NCBI RefSeq assembly: GCF_005250615.1
Contig: NZ_SULM01000003.1
Location: forward strand, 248,001 to 312,000
DNA length: 64,000 nucleotides
Source of the DNA: Pseudomonas rhizoryzae
GTDB lineage: Bacteria; Pseudomonadota; Gammaproteobacteria; Pseudomonadales; Pseudomonadaceae
Direction of reading: 5' to 3'
Position numbers and translations under genes: made by a program. Positions 54,672-63,783 of this stretch are shown one piece after another. Each line of letters starts with the position of its first letter. Position 1 is the stretch's first letter. The notes beneath the pieces were generated by a model. It ran no database searches. It was not told the origin of the DNA and saw only the letters and a program-made list of their open reading frames with translations.

Positions 54672-57600
54672 ATGACTTCCACTCTGTCGAGAAACGCTAC
54701 GCCGCTACGCGACGCCATCGGTCTGTTCCTCTTATTCCTGCTCAGTTCGGTACTGTGCATCCTTCTTACCCGGCAGGCTTCCAGTTCCATCGCCACGCTC
54801 TGGCTACCCAATGGGCTGGCAATCGCCTGGATGCTACGGTCGTCCAAGACCCGTTGGCCTTCGCACCTCCTGGTCATCTGGCTAGCCGGCATCCTGGCGG
54901 AGTTGCCATTTAGCGGTGACTGGCACATCGGGGCGCTCTACTCCCTGCCCAACCTGGCGGAAATCCTCTTCGGCGCTTGGCTGTTGCACGGACGAATCGT
55001 ACATCCCGAGCGCAACGTGGCAGCCATGGGACGACTGCTGCTCTACGGCGTGCTGACCACGCCCCTGGCCGGTGCCGCCCTCGGCACCCTGATAGCCGCG
55101 TACCAGAACAGCCCCGACCTTCTGCTAGTGGTTCTGCACTGGTACCTGGGAGATGCCCTCGGCCTGCTGATCGTGATGCCACTGGCCTTCGTGCGCCTCC
55201 CCCTGCAATGGGAACAGTTCAGTCGCAAGGGCGCCCAGGAATTTCTCTTCCTGGCCCTGATCAATCCCTTGCTGGTACTCGCGCTACTGATCTACGTGCA
55301 CTATCCCTTCGTCTACGTCTCCACCCTGCTGTTGCTGATGACCCTGCGGCTGACCGCCCTGGGCACAGCGGTGGTGGGCGGCCTGAACGTGCTGATCTTC
55401 GCCTACCTGGTGGCCCACGGCGATCTGCTTACCGCCCAGGGCGATTCCCTACTAAAAGGTGCCCTGACCTACATTCCCGTCGCCCTGATGCAGATACCAC
55501 CGTTGCTACTGGCCGCCGCGGTGCAGCAGAGTCGTCACCACACCCAGCGGCTGGCGCGCAACGAAGCACGTTTTCGCCATACCTTGAGTGCCGCGCCCTA
55601 TGGCATGGCGTTGGTGACGATCCAGGGTCGCCTGAGCCAGGTGAATCCGGCGCTGGAGGCCATGCTCGGCTATCCACGGCATGCCTTGGACGGCCGCTTA
55701 CTCAAGGAGTTGATTGCCGATCCCGAAGAGCAGTTGACGCTGCAGGAAGGCGAGCAGACCCGGCGACTGCTGCACTACGGAGGGCAGGCGCTGTGGATCC
55801 AACTCGCCCTGTCGCCGGATCACGACGACCAGGACCTGCTCACCGGTTATCTGCTGCAGGCACGCGACATCGACGCCCAGCGACGTGCCGAGGAAACCAA
55901 CGCACGCCTGCGCGAACGGCTACAACTGGCCGTCCGCGCCAGTAACCTGGGCATCTGGGAATGGGACACCCGTACGCCGGGTTTCCAAGCCGACGCCCGG
56001 CTGCGCGACCTCTACGGCATAGATCCCCGCAACCAGAGCCGGGACATGGATTTCTGGCTCACCTTCATCCATCCCGACGACAAGGCGCGCTCGCTGGAGG
56101 TCTTCGACAAGGTCGCCAGCGAATCGATGTTCTATACCTTCAATTTCCGCATCACTCGCGGTGGTCCGGGTGGCGAAGTGCGCCACATCCGCTCCGAGCT
56201 GATCTCGGAGGTCGAAGCCGACGGCAACGTCCGCCTCGTCGGCAGCAATCGCGACGTCACCGAGCATCACCAGCTGACCACGGCGCTGTACGAGGAAAAG
56301 GAGCGGCTGCAGGTCACCCTCGCCTCCATCGCCGACGCCGTACTGACCACCGATGTCGAGGGTCGCATCCTCTTCCTCAACCCGGTCGCCGAGCAGTTGA
56401 CCGGCTGGACGCTGGCGGACGCCCAGGGCCGGCCCCACGAAGAAGTCTTCCGCATCCACGATAGCCAGAGCGACGCCAAGCTACCCAGTCCGGTGACCCG
56501 CTGCCTGCAGGAGCAGACCATCACCTCGCTGGACGAAGGGGCGGTGCTGCTCAGTCGCCAGGGCGAACGTCACGAAGTCCAGGATTCCGCCGCCCCGGTG
56601 CGCACGGTCGATGGCCGCATCATCGGTGCGGTGCTGGTGTTCCAGAACGTCACCCACGCCCGCAATCTGCAGCGCGAGCTGAGCTACAACGCCTCCCACG
56701 ATGCCCTGACTGGGCTCTACAACCGCCTCAAGTTCGAACAGGAGCTCGAGGATGCCTGGCAGCAGGTCCAGGCCGGCACCACGCAACATGCACTGTGCTT
56801 CATCGACCTGGATCGCTTCAAGGTGGTCAACGACTCCGCCGGCCACGCCGCGGGCGATCTACTGCTGCGCGAACTGGGCACCCTGCTGCGCGATTCGCTG
56901 CGCGGCTCCGACGCCGTGGCGCGGATCGGCGGCGACGAATTCGCCCTGCTACTGCGCGACTGCGACCTGGTGCAGGCCGAGGCCGTGGCCGAAAAACTCA
57001 TCGCCAGCATCGGTGCGGTGCGCTTCAACTGGCAAGACCGGGTCTATGACGTCGGTGCCAGTGCCGGGATCGTCGCCATCACCGCCGAGACCCTCAGCCC
57101 GGCCGAATTGATGAGCCAGGCCGACGTCGCCTGCTACACCGCCAAGCACGCCGGGCGCAATCGCGCGGCCCTTTATCGGGCGGGCAGCGAGGACGTCGAG
57201 CGCCAGCATCGGGAGATCCTCATGGCCAGCGGCCTGCGCGAGGCTCTGGAGCAGCATCGTTTCGAACTGCACGCCCAGCCCATCGTCGCCACCCGCGACA
57301 GCGGCAGCGATGAGCAGCACGTCGAACTGCTGCTGCGGCTGCGCGATGTCCAGGGCCAGTTGATCTCGCCGGCGACCTTCATCCCGGCCGCCGAACGCTT
57401 CGGCCTGATGAGCAGCATCGACCGTTGGGTGGTACGCCAGGTACTGGTCGAGCTGGTGCCCTGGCTGCAAGAAAGACCCCAGTTGCGGGTGGGTATCAAT
57501 CTTTCGGGCAACAGCCTGAGCGATCCGGAATTCCTGCCCGAATTGCTGGAACTGATCGCCGCCTCGCCGCTGGACCCGCAGCGCCTGCTCTTCGAACTGA

Positions 57601-57983
57601 CCGAGACCGCAGTGATCAACAAGCTGTCGGTGGCTTCCCAGCTCATCAGCCAGGTCCGCGAACGTGGCTGCCGCATCGCCCTGGACGACTTCGGCGCCGG
57701 CCTCAGCTCCTTCACCTACCTGAAGAACTTCCGCGTCGACTACGTGAAGATCGACGGCAGCTTCGTCCGCAACCTCGATCAGGACCCGCTGGATCGCGCC
57801 ATCGTCGAGTCCATCAACCAGGTCGCCCACCACCTGGGCGCCGAGACCATCGCCGAATTCGTCGAATCCCGCGCCACCTTCGAGCTACTCGGCAGCATTG
57901 GCGTGGACTACGCCCAGGGCTACGCCCTTGGCAAGCCGATCCCGCTGAAGGACTGGCAGGGGATGCCACACCGCGAACCTTGA
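54672..57983 (+). CDS. MASE1-PAS-GGDEF-EAL multidomain c-di-GMP protein
   Basis: 1103-residue membrane protein. The N-terminal MASE1 sensor (about 1-290) has eight or so hydrophobic segments with the typical LWLPNGLAIAWML and NLAEILFGAWLL. Two or three PAS modules follow (about 300-680). The cyclase domain has intact GGDEF near 753 with the inhibitory-site RGSD five residues upstream. The EAL domain has VELLLRL in place of EAL, a common active variant that keeps the metal-binding Glu, and DDFGAGLSSF. Both activities are plausible, and phosphodiesterase output is likely. It is a single gene between the leuA terminator and the aldo-keto reductase gene. Confidence 0.95.
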   Translation: MTSTLSRNATPLRDAIGLFLLFLLSSVLCILLTRQASSSIATLWLPNGLAIAWMLRSSKTRWPSHLLVIWLAGILAELPFSGDWHIGALYSLPNLAEILFGAWLLHGRIVHPERNVAAMGRLLLYGVLTTPLAGAALGTLIAAYQNSPDLLLVVLHWYLGDALGLLIVMPLAFVRLPLQWEQFSRKGAQEFLFLALINPLLVLALLIYVHYPFVYVSTLLLLMTLRLTALGTAVVGGLNVLIFAYLVAHGDLLTAQGDSLLKGALTYIPVALMQIPPLLLAAAVQQSRHHTQRLARNEARFRHTLSAAPYGMALVTIQGRLSQVNPALEAMLGYPRHALDGRLLKELIADPEEQLTLQEGEQTRRLLHYGGQALWIQLALSPDHDDQDLLTGYLLQARDIDAQRRAEETNARLRERLQLAVRASNLGIWEWDTRTPGFQADARLRDLYGIDPRNQSRDMDFWLTFIHPDDKARSLEVFDKVASESMFYTFNFRITRGGPGGEVRHIRSELISEVEADGNVRLVGSNRDVTEHHQLTTALYEEKERLQVTLASIADAVLTTDVEGRILFLNPVAEQLTGWTLADAQGRPHEEVFRIHDSQSDAKLPSPVTRCLQEQTITSLDEGAVLLSRQGERHEVQDSAAPVRTVDGRIIGAVLVFQNVTHARNLQRELSYNASHDALTGLYNRLKFEQELEDAWQQVQAGTTQHALCFIDLDRFKVVNDSAGHAAGDLLLRELGTLLRDSLRGSDAVARIGGDEFALLLRDCDLVQAEAVAEKLIASIGAVRFNWQDRVYDVGASAGIVAITAETLSPAELMSQADVACYTAKHAGRNRAALYRAGSEDVERQHREILMASGLREALEQHRFELHAQPIVATRDSGSDEQHVELLLRLRDVQGQLISPATFIPAAERFGLMSSIDRWVVRQVLVELVPWLQERPQLRVGINLSGNSLSDPEFLPELLELIAASPLDPQRLLFELTETAVINKLSVASQLISQVRERGCRIALDDFGAGLSSFTYLKNFRVDYVKIDGSFVRNLDQDPLDRAIVESINQVAHHLGAETIAEFVESRATFELLGSIGVDYAQGYALGKPIPLKDWQGMPHREP

Positions 57984-58037
57984 GCCCTGGCCGCCGGTCG
58001 TAACCTGGATATCTCCACCTATCTGGATGAGGATCCC

Positions 58038-58988
58038 ATGCAAAAACGTCCCCTTGGCCATTCCGAGCTACAGATCCCGCCGCTCTGCTTCGGTGGCAAC
58101 GTCTTCGGCTGGACCCTCGACGAAGCCCAGTCCTTTCGCATGCTGGACGCCCTGCTCGACGCCGGACTCGACTTCATCGACACCGCCGACGTCTATTCAC
58201 GCTGGGCACCCGGCAACCAGGGCGGCGAATCCGAAATCCTGCTCGGCAAGTGGTTCGCCAAGAGCGGCAAGCGTGACCGGGTGATCCTGGCCACCAAACT
58301 GGGCATGGACATGGGCGAAGGCCGCAAGGGCCTCAAGGCCAGCTATGTGCAGCAGGCGGTGGAAGCCTCGCTCAAGCGCCTGCAGACCGACCGTATCGAT
58401 CTCTACCAGGCGCACTGCGACGACGAGCACACCCCACTGGAAGAAACCCTGGGCGCCTTCGCCAAGTTGGTCGAACAGGGCAAGGTGCGGGTGATCGGTG
58501 CCTCCAACTACGGCGGCCAGCGCCTGCGCGAAGCGGCCCAGGTCGCCGAACGCCTGGGCGTGCCGACGTACCAGAGCCTGCAACCGCACTACAACCTGCA
58601 TGCCCGCAAGGACTACGAGACCGATCTGGAACCGGTGGTCCAGGAACTCGGCCTGGGCGTGATCAGCTATTTCTCCCTGGCCAGCGGCTTCCTCACCGGC
58701 AAGTACCGCACCAAGGACGACCTCAAGGGTTCACGCGCGGAAATGGCCAAGCGCTACATGGACGAACGCGGCATGGCCATCCTGGCCGGCCTCGACGAGA
58801 TCGCCGAAAAGCACGACGCCACCCCGGGCCAGGTCGCCCTGGCCTGGCTGATCGCCCGACCCAGCATCACCGCACCCATCGTCAGCGCCACCTCCCAAGC
58901 CCAACTCGACGACCTGGTCGCCGCTACCCGGCTGCAACTACCGGCCGACGACATCACCCTGCTGGATCAGGTCAGCGCCTATCACTGA
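58038..58988 (+). CDS. Aldo/keto reductase
   Basis: 316-residue NADPH-dependent (beta/alpha)8-barrel reductase. Catalytic tetrad: Asp and Tyr in FIDTADVYSRW, Lys in LATKLGMDMG, His in YQAHCDDEHTP. The C-terminal cofactor loop is in ITAPIVSATSQAQLDDL. It resembles the YajO/general stress AKR subgroup. It starts 54 bp after the GGDEF-EAL gene. The 139-bp repeat array follows about 70 bp after its stop. Confidence 0.94.
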   Translation: MQKRPLGHSELQIPPLCFGGNVFGWTLDEAQSFRMLDALLDAGLDFIDTADVYSRWAPGNQGGESEILLGKWFAKSGKRDRVILATKLGMDMGEGRKGLKASYVQQAVEASLKRLQTDRIDLYQAHCDDEHTPLEETLGAFAKLVEQGKVRVIGASNYGGQRLREAAQVAERLGVPTYQSLQPHYNLHARKDYETDLEPVVQELGLGVISYFSLASGFLTGKYRTKDDLKGSRAEMAKRYMDERGMAILAGLDEIAEKHDATPGQVALAWLIARPSITAPIVSATSQAQLDDLVAATRLQLPADDITLLDQVSAYH

Positions 58989-59054
58989 GGCATCGCGGTC
59001 CGCCGATGCGGCCGCGATCAGGCCTGAGCTTATGGAAACGCCCCTGTGCTCGGC

Positions 59055-59786
59055 CCCCCCTCTCCCTTCGGGAGAGGGCCGGGGTGAGGGCACGCCTCAC
59101 AGCGGATTCCCAAGTGGAAAAGGCTGCGCCGTTTTCCACGCTACGTCAGGCATGGCCCTTGGTAGCTGATAAAACCGAGCGCTCGCTCGGACAGCTCCCT
59201 CTCCCTCCGGGAGAGGGTTGGGGTGAGGGCACGCCTCACAGCGGATTCCCAAGTGGAAAAGGCTGCGCCGTTTTCCACGCTACGTCAGGCATGGCCCTCG
59301 GTAGCTGATAAAACCGAGCGCTCGCTCGGACAGCTCCCTCTCCCTCCGGGAGAGGGTTGGGGTGAGGGCACGCCTCACAGCGGATTCCCAAGTGGAACAG
59401 GCTGCGCCGTTTTCCACGCTACGTCAGGCATGGCCCTTGGTAGCTGATAAAACCGAGCGCTCGCTCGGACAGCTCCCTCTCCCTTCGGGAGAGGGCCGGG
59501 GTGAGGGCACGCCTCACAGCGGATTCCCAAGTGGAAAAGGCTGCGCCGTTTTCCACGCTACGTCAGGCATGGCCCTCAGTAGCTGATAAAGCCGAGCGCT
59601 CGCTCAGACAGCTCCCTCTCCCTCCGGGAGAGGGTTGGGGTGAGGGCACGCCTCACAGCGGATTCCCAAGTGGAAAAGGCTGCGTCGTTTTCCACGCTAC
59701 GTCAGGCATGGCCCTTGGTAGCTGATAAAACCGAGCGCTCGCTCGGACAGCTCCCTCTCCCTCCGGGAGAGGGTTGGGGTGAGGGT
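59055..59786. repeat. Tandem array: five 139-bp units plus a partial sixth
   Basis: Units begin at 59058, 59197, 59336, 59475 and 59614, and a partial one at 59753. Each contains a family A hairpin (CCCTCTCCCTCCGGGAGAGG), a family C dyad (GTGGAAAAGGCTGCGCCG with its TTTTCCAC arm) and a third perfect dyad, CCGAGCGCTCGCTCGG. Units differ at only a few positions. Units 1 and 4 share the TTCGGGAGAGGGCCG variant. Open frames of 74 codons recur in each unit, but they are by-products of the period and lack start signals. The array fills the 803-bp gap between the convergent aldo-keto reductase and AsnC-family genes. Confidence 0.97.
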
Positions 59787-59791
59787 GCTCC

Positions 59792-60253
59792 TCACCGCAC
59801 ATAATCCAACGGCAAGGCCGTGCTGTACTTGATCTGCTCCATGGCGAAGCTGGAGCTGACGTCCAACAGCCCCGGCACCTGGATCAGTCGCTTGTACACG
59901 CCGTCATAGGCGGCGATGTCCGGGACGACGATGCGCATCAGGTAGTCGGTGTTGCCGGCCATGCGATAGAGCTCCACCACTTCCGGGATGGCCGCTACCG
60001 CCGCATGGAAGCGCTGCAACCAGTCCAGTGCATGCTGGTTGGTGCGCACCGAGACGAACACCGTCACCCCGACATTGAGCTGGCGAGGATCGAGCAGCGC
60101 GACCCGCGCGCGGATGACCCCCTGCTCTTCCAGCTTCTGGATACGCCGCCAACAGGCGGTGGTGCCCAGGCCGATACGCTCGGCAATATCGGCCACCGGT
60201 TGGGTGCTGTCCTGCTGCAAGAGGTCGAGAATGGCGCGGTCGAAACGGTCCAC
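59792..60253 (-). CDS. Lrp/AsnC family transcriptional regulator
   Basis: 153-residue regulator. The N-terminal helix-turn-helix is LDLLQQDSTQPVADIAERIG with TTACWRRIQKLEEQGVIRAR. The C-terminal RAM effector domain has VTVFVSVRTN and VVELYRMAGNTDYLMRIVVP. It is divergent from the cysteine desulfurase-like gene across 133 bp, so control of that gene in response to an amino acid (possibly cysteine) is a reasonable inference. The stop lies only 6 bp from the repeat array. Confidence 0.93.
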   Translation of the reverse strand: MDRFDRAILDLLQQDSTQPVADIAERIGLGTTACWRRIQKLEEQGVIRARVALLDPRQLNVGVTVFVSVRTNQHALDWLQRFHAAVAAIPEVVELYRMAGNTDYLMRIVVPDIAAYDGVYKRLIQVPGLLDVSSSFAMEQIKYSTALPLDYVR

Positions 60254-60386
60254 GGGAAAATTTTCTCTTTAATTGCCTATTGGCAGAATCATATTCGAAT
60301 TCAATCGCAGCCTAGCGAGTAAAAAGCAAATTCCTTCACCGGCGACGGCGTTAACCTGATGCCATCCAAACGCCTGAGGCCCCGCC

Positions 60387-61535
60387 ATGGACGCTCTTCC
60401 GCTGTATTTCGATTACGCCGCCACCACTCCGGTCGATGACGCCGTCATCGAAGCCATGCTCGGCTGCCTGGGGCGCCAGAGCGTGTTCGGTAATCCCGCC
60501 TCGCGCGGCCATGCTTTCGGCAACGATGCCCAGCGCGCCGTGGATAAGGCCCGCCAAGAGGTCGCCAAGCTGGTCGGCGCCCAGCCTGGGCAACTGATCT
60601 GGACCTCGGGCGCCACCGAATCCAACAACCTCGCCCTGCTCGGCGTGGCCCGCCGTCGCGGCAAAGGCCATCTCATCACCAGTTGCCTGGAGCACCGCGC
60701 GATTCTGGATACCGCCGCGCAGCTGGAGGCCGAGGGCTTCGCCGTCACCTACCTGACGCCGAACGAGCAGGGTCTCATCACCGCGGACGCCGTGGCGCAG
60801 GCCTGGCGCGACGACACCTTCCTGGTCTCGCTGATGCGGGTGAACAACGAGCTGGGCACCCTGACCGACATCGCCGAAATTGGTACCCTGGTCCGCGCCC
60901 GCGGCGCGCTGTTCCACGTGGACGCCGCCCAGGCCACCGGCAAGGTCGCCATCGATCTCGCCCGGCTGGACGTCGACCTCATGTCCTTTTCCGCGCACAA
61001 GACCTATGGGCCCAAGGGCATCGGCGCGCTCTATGTCGGCCCGCACGCGGAAGGAGCGCTCCAGGCGCAGATCCATGGCGGCGGCCATGAGCGCGGGCTG
61101 CGCTCGGGAACCCTCGCCACCCACCAGATCGTCGGCATGGGCACGGCCTTCGTCCTCGCCGGCCAGGCCATGGTGCGGGAAAACGCAAGACTCACGGCCC
61201 TGCGCGATCGCTTTCTGGCCGGCGTGCAAGGCCTGCCCGGTACGCGCCTGAACGGCTGCGCCCAGCAGCGAATTCCCCACACCCTGAACCTGACCTTCGC
61301 CACCGCGCTGGACACCGTCGCCCTGCAACGCCAGCTGGCCTTCTCCACCACCTCGGCCTGCAGCTCGGCCAAGGCGGCGCCCTCCCATGTCCTGTTGGGG
61401 CTGGGTCTGGACGCAGACCAGGCGGCGCGCAGCTACAGATTCAGCCTGGGACGCTACACCACCGAGCAGGACGTGGATCAGGCTATCGCCTTGATCCAGA
61501 CCCATACCGCCCAACCGAAGCCCTTCTGGGCCTGA
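60387..61535 (+). CDS. Cysteine desulfurase family protein (IscS/NifS-like, class V aminotransferase)
   Basis: 382-residue PLP enzyme. Motifs: YFDYAATTPVDDAV at the N-terminus, the PLP-stacking His104 in CLEHRAIL, Schiff-base Lys205 in FSAHKTYGPKG, and active-site Cys325 in TSACSSAKAAPSHVL. All residues for persulfide formation are present. No isc or suf genes are nearby, so it is probably not the housekeeping IscS. A stand-alone cysteine-degrading or thiolation role, controlled by the divergent Lrp-type regulator, is more likely. Confidence 0.92.
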   Translation: MDALPLYFDYAATTPVDDAVIEAMLGCLGRQSVFGNPASRGHAFGNDAQRAVDKARQEVAKLVGAQPGQLIWTSGATESNNLALLGVARRRGKGHLITSCLEHRAILDTAAQLEAEGFAVTYLTPNEQGLITADAVAQAWRDDTFLVSLMRVNNELGTLTDIAEIGTLVRARGALFHVDAAQATGKVAIDLARLDVDLMSFSAHKTYGPKGIGALYVGPHAEGALQAQIHGGGHERGLRSGTLATHQIVGMGTAFVLAGQAMVRENARLTALRDRFLAGVQGLPGTRLNGCAQQRIPHTLNLTFATALDTVALQRQLAFSTTSACSSAKAAPSHVLLGLGLDADQAARSYRFSLGRYTTEQDVDQAIALIQTHTAQPKPFWA

Positions 61536-62327
61536 TCAGCTCAGGCTGAAGGCATCGGCATCGCGCTGCGCCGGGAAGCGCTGGCGATAGGCGGCCAGTT
61601 CCGTGGCCGACAGGGTGACCCGGAAGATACCGGCCGCCGCGCCGGCCTCGACCAGGGGTTCGCCCTGGAAGTCCAGCACCTGGCTGTCGCCGGCGTAAGG
61701 ATGGCCATTGCCGTCGCTGCCGATCCGATTCACGGCGGCGACGTAGCAGAGATTCTCGATGGCCCGCGCCGGCAGCAGGCGATTCCAATGGCCACGCCGG
61801 GGCGCTGGCCAGTTGGCCACATAGAGCAGCAGATCGGTGTCGTCCTGCGCCCGGCTCCACACCGGGAATCTCAGGTCGTAGCAGACCAGCGGACGGATGC
61901 GCCAGCCCTTGAGGGTGACCAGTCGCCGCTCCGTGCCGGGGGCGTAGTGCTGGTGCTCGCCGGCCATGCGAAACAGATGGCGCTTGTCGTAGTGCAGCAA
62001 TTCGCCGTCCGGCGTCGCCCACAGCAGGCGATTGCGATACTGGCCGTGCTCGTCCTGCACGATCAGGCTGCCGCTCACCACGGCGCCGCTGCGCTGCGCC
62101 TGGGCGCGCATCCAGGCCGAGGTGGGGCCGTCGGTAGGTTCGGCGAGGGTTGCCGAATCCATGGAGAAGCCGGTGGTGAACATCTCCGGCAGGATGATCA
62201 GGTCGACCGCTCCCACCTCCGCCAACTGACGCTCGAAATGAGCGCGATTGGCCGCCGGGTCATGCCAGGCCAAGTCACTCTGCAACAAGGCCAGGTGCAG
62301 GTCCTGGGTGGGGCTCAGATCGCGCAT
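61536..62327 (-). CDS. Omega-amidase-like carbon-nitrogen hydrolase (YafV/Nit2 type)
   Basis: 263-residue nitrilase-superfamily amidase with the Glu-Lys-Cys triad: Glu48 in LPEMFTTGF, Lys115 in HYDKRHLF and Cys149 in LVCYDLRFPVW. It probably hydrolyses alpha-ketoglutaramate or related omega-amides. Its start overlaps the end of the upstream aminotransferase gene by 13 bp. That coupling fits the glutamine transaminase/omega-amidase pathway, in which the amidase removes the ketoglutaramate made when glutamine donates the amino group. Start MRDLSPTQDLHLALLQ is chosen over a longer open frame. Confidence 0.92.
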   Translation of the reverse strand: MRDLSPTQDLHLALLQSDLAWHDPAANRAHFERQLAEVGAVDLIILPEMFTTGFSMDSATLAEPTDGPTSAWMRAQAQRSGAVVSGSLIVQDEHGQYRNRLLWATPDGELLHYDKRHLFRMAGEHQHYAPGTERRLVTLKGWRIRPLVCYDLRFPVWSRAQDDTDLLLYVANWPAPRRGHWNRLLPARAIENLCYVAAVNRIGSDGNGHPYAGDSQVLDFQGEPLVEAGAAAGIFRVTLSATELAAYRQRFPAQRDADAFSLS

Positions 62328-63463
62328 AGCCGCTCCGCTGCCTGGCGCAGGGTCTCCTCGCGCTTGGCGAAGCAGAAGCGCACCAGGCGCAGCTCTGCAG
62401 GAGGCTGCTGATAGAACACCGACAGCGGGATGGCCGCGACGCCGTGCTCGCGGGTCAGCCATTCAGCCATGGCCACGTCGTCCAGATCCGGGCGGATGGC
62501 GGAGTAATCCACCACCTGGAAATAGGTACCGGCGGCGCGCTGGAAGGTGAAGCGCGAATTGCCCAGCAGATCGCAGAAGAGATCGCGCTTGGCCTGATAG
62601 AAGGCGGGCAACTCACTCAGATGCTCGGGATGGGCGGCCATGAAATCGGCCAGGGCGCACTGGATCGGCGTCACTCCGCAGAAGCTGACGTACTGGTGCA
62701 CCTTGCGCAACTCGGCGGTGAGCGCCGGCGGCGCCACCACGTAGCCGGTCTTCCAACCGGTGACGTGATAGGTCTTGCCGAAGGAGCTGACCACGAAGGC
62801 GCGGGCATAGAGTTCGTCATGGGCGATGACGCTGGCATGGCGCTGGCCGTCGTAGACCAGGTGCTCATAGACCTCGTCACTGACCAGATAGAGATCACGC
62901 CCGCGGATCAAGGCGGCCAGGCGCTCCAGCTCGGCGGCACCGATCAGGGCACCACTGGGGTTGTGCGGGGTATTGAGCACGATGGCGCGGGTACGCGGGC
63001 TCAGCGCCGCTTCCAGTGCCGTCCAGTCGATGCCGAAACCCGGCAGCGCCAGGGGCACGTGCACACAGCGCCCACCGGCCAGCTGTACCGAAGGCTCGTA
63101 GCTGTCGTAGCAGGGGTCGAAGACGATCACCTCGTCACCCGGCCGCACCAGCGTCTGGATCGCGCAGAACAGGCCCTGGGTGGCGCCGGGTACGATGGTG
63201 ACCTCGGTATCGGCGCTCACCTCCCGGCCATAGAAGGCCGCGACCTTGGCCGCCACCTGCTGGCGCAGCGCCGGCAGGCCGGTCATGGGCGCGTACTGGT
63301 TATGGCCGGCCGCCACATGCCGACCGACCGCCGCCAACAGCTCGGCGGGACCGTCGAAATCGGGAAAGCCCTGGGAGAGATTCAGCGCCCCGGTTTCGGC
63401 GGCGAGCTGGGACATGCGGGTGAAGATGGTGACGGCGAGGTCGGGAAGCTTGCTCTGGATCAT
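62315..63463 (-). CDS. Methionine aminotransferase-like PLP enzyme (YbdL type)
   Basis: 382-residue class I aminotransferase. Motifs: LNLSQGFPDFDGP, the PLP-phosphate region PGATQGLFCAIQTL, LNTPHNPSGALIG, VSDEVYEHLVYDG and Schiff-base Lys230 in SSFGKTYHVTGWK. It resembles E. coli YbdL, which transaminates 4-methylthio-2-oxobutyrate to methionine with glutamine. It is followed by the overlapping omega-amidase. The pair lies next to der, as in P. aeruginosa (from memory), so it is core rather than acquired. Confidence 0.93.
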   Translation of the reverse strand: MIQSKLPDLAVTIFTRMSQLAAETGALNLSQGFPDFDGPAELLAAVGRHVAAGHNQYAPMTGLPALRQQVAAKVAAFYGREVSADTEVTIVPGATQGLFCAIQTLVRPGDEVIVFDPCYDSYEPSVQLAGGRCVHVPLALPGFGIDWTALEAALSPRTRAIVLNTPHNPSGALIGAAELERLAALIRGRDLYLVSDEVYEHLVYDGQRHASVIAHDELYARAFVVSSFGKTYHVTGWKTGYVVAPPALTAELRKVHQYVSFCGVTPIQCALADFMAAHPEHLSELPAFYQAKRDLFCDLLGNSRFTFQRAAGTYFQVVDYSAIRPDLDDVAMAEWLTREHGVAAIPLSVFYQQPPAELRLVRFCFAKREETLRQAAERLCAI

Positions 63464-63573
63464 CGCGCGGGCACAGGTCTGGCTGGAAGGAGATCGGCAG
63501 ACTGCGATTTTTTGTGGCTAAGGGCAAGTCTTGCCGGGCCAACGCCTGGACGCAGCGGTCAATTCAGGCATCT

Positions 63574-63756
63574 CCTCTCCCCGTGGGAGGGGACCAGGGT
63601 TAGGGTAAGCGCGTGGTCTGCTCCTTGAGGAACCGGCGCAGGGATCACCCTCACCCCAACCCTCTCCCGGAGGGAGAGGGAGTGGTTCGGTGTACCGCTT
63701 CGGCCGCGAGGCAGGCAACCACCGTAGCGTGGAAAACGGCGCAGCCTTTTCCACTG
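63574..63756. repeat. Family A and C repeats upstream of the aminotransferase gene
   Basis: 63574-63605 is a diverged reverse A copy (CCTCTCCCCGTGGGAGGGG then CAGGGTTAGGG). 63648-63680 is a forward A copy. 63724-63756 is a C dyad (GTGGAAAACGGCGCAGCC with its TTTTCCAC arm). They occupy most of the 369-bp der-aminotransferase gap. I see no other gene or feature there except the der terminator. Confidence 0.85.
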
Positions 63757-63783
63757 GAGAGCATGCTGCAAAGAAAATTTTCC

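Noticed and set aside
59006-59725. Four similar ORFs of 74-100 codons in the repeat array
   Set aside because: They are the same 139-bp unit read repeatedly; no Shine-Dalgarno signals, and they consist of hairpin sequences.
59055-59786. CRISPR array
   Set aside because: The 139-bp units are nearly identical throughout, with no unique spacers, and no cas genes are near.
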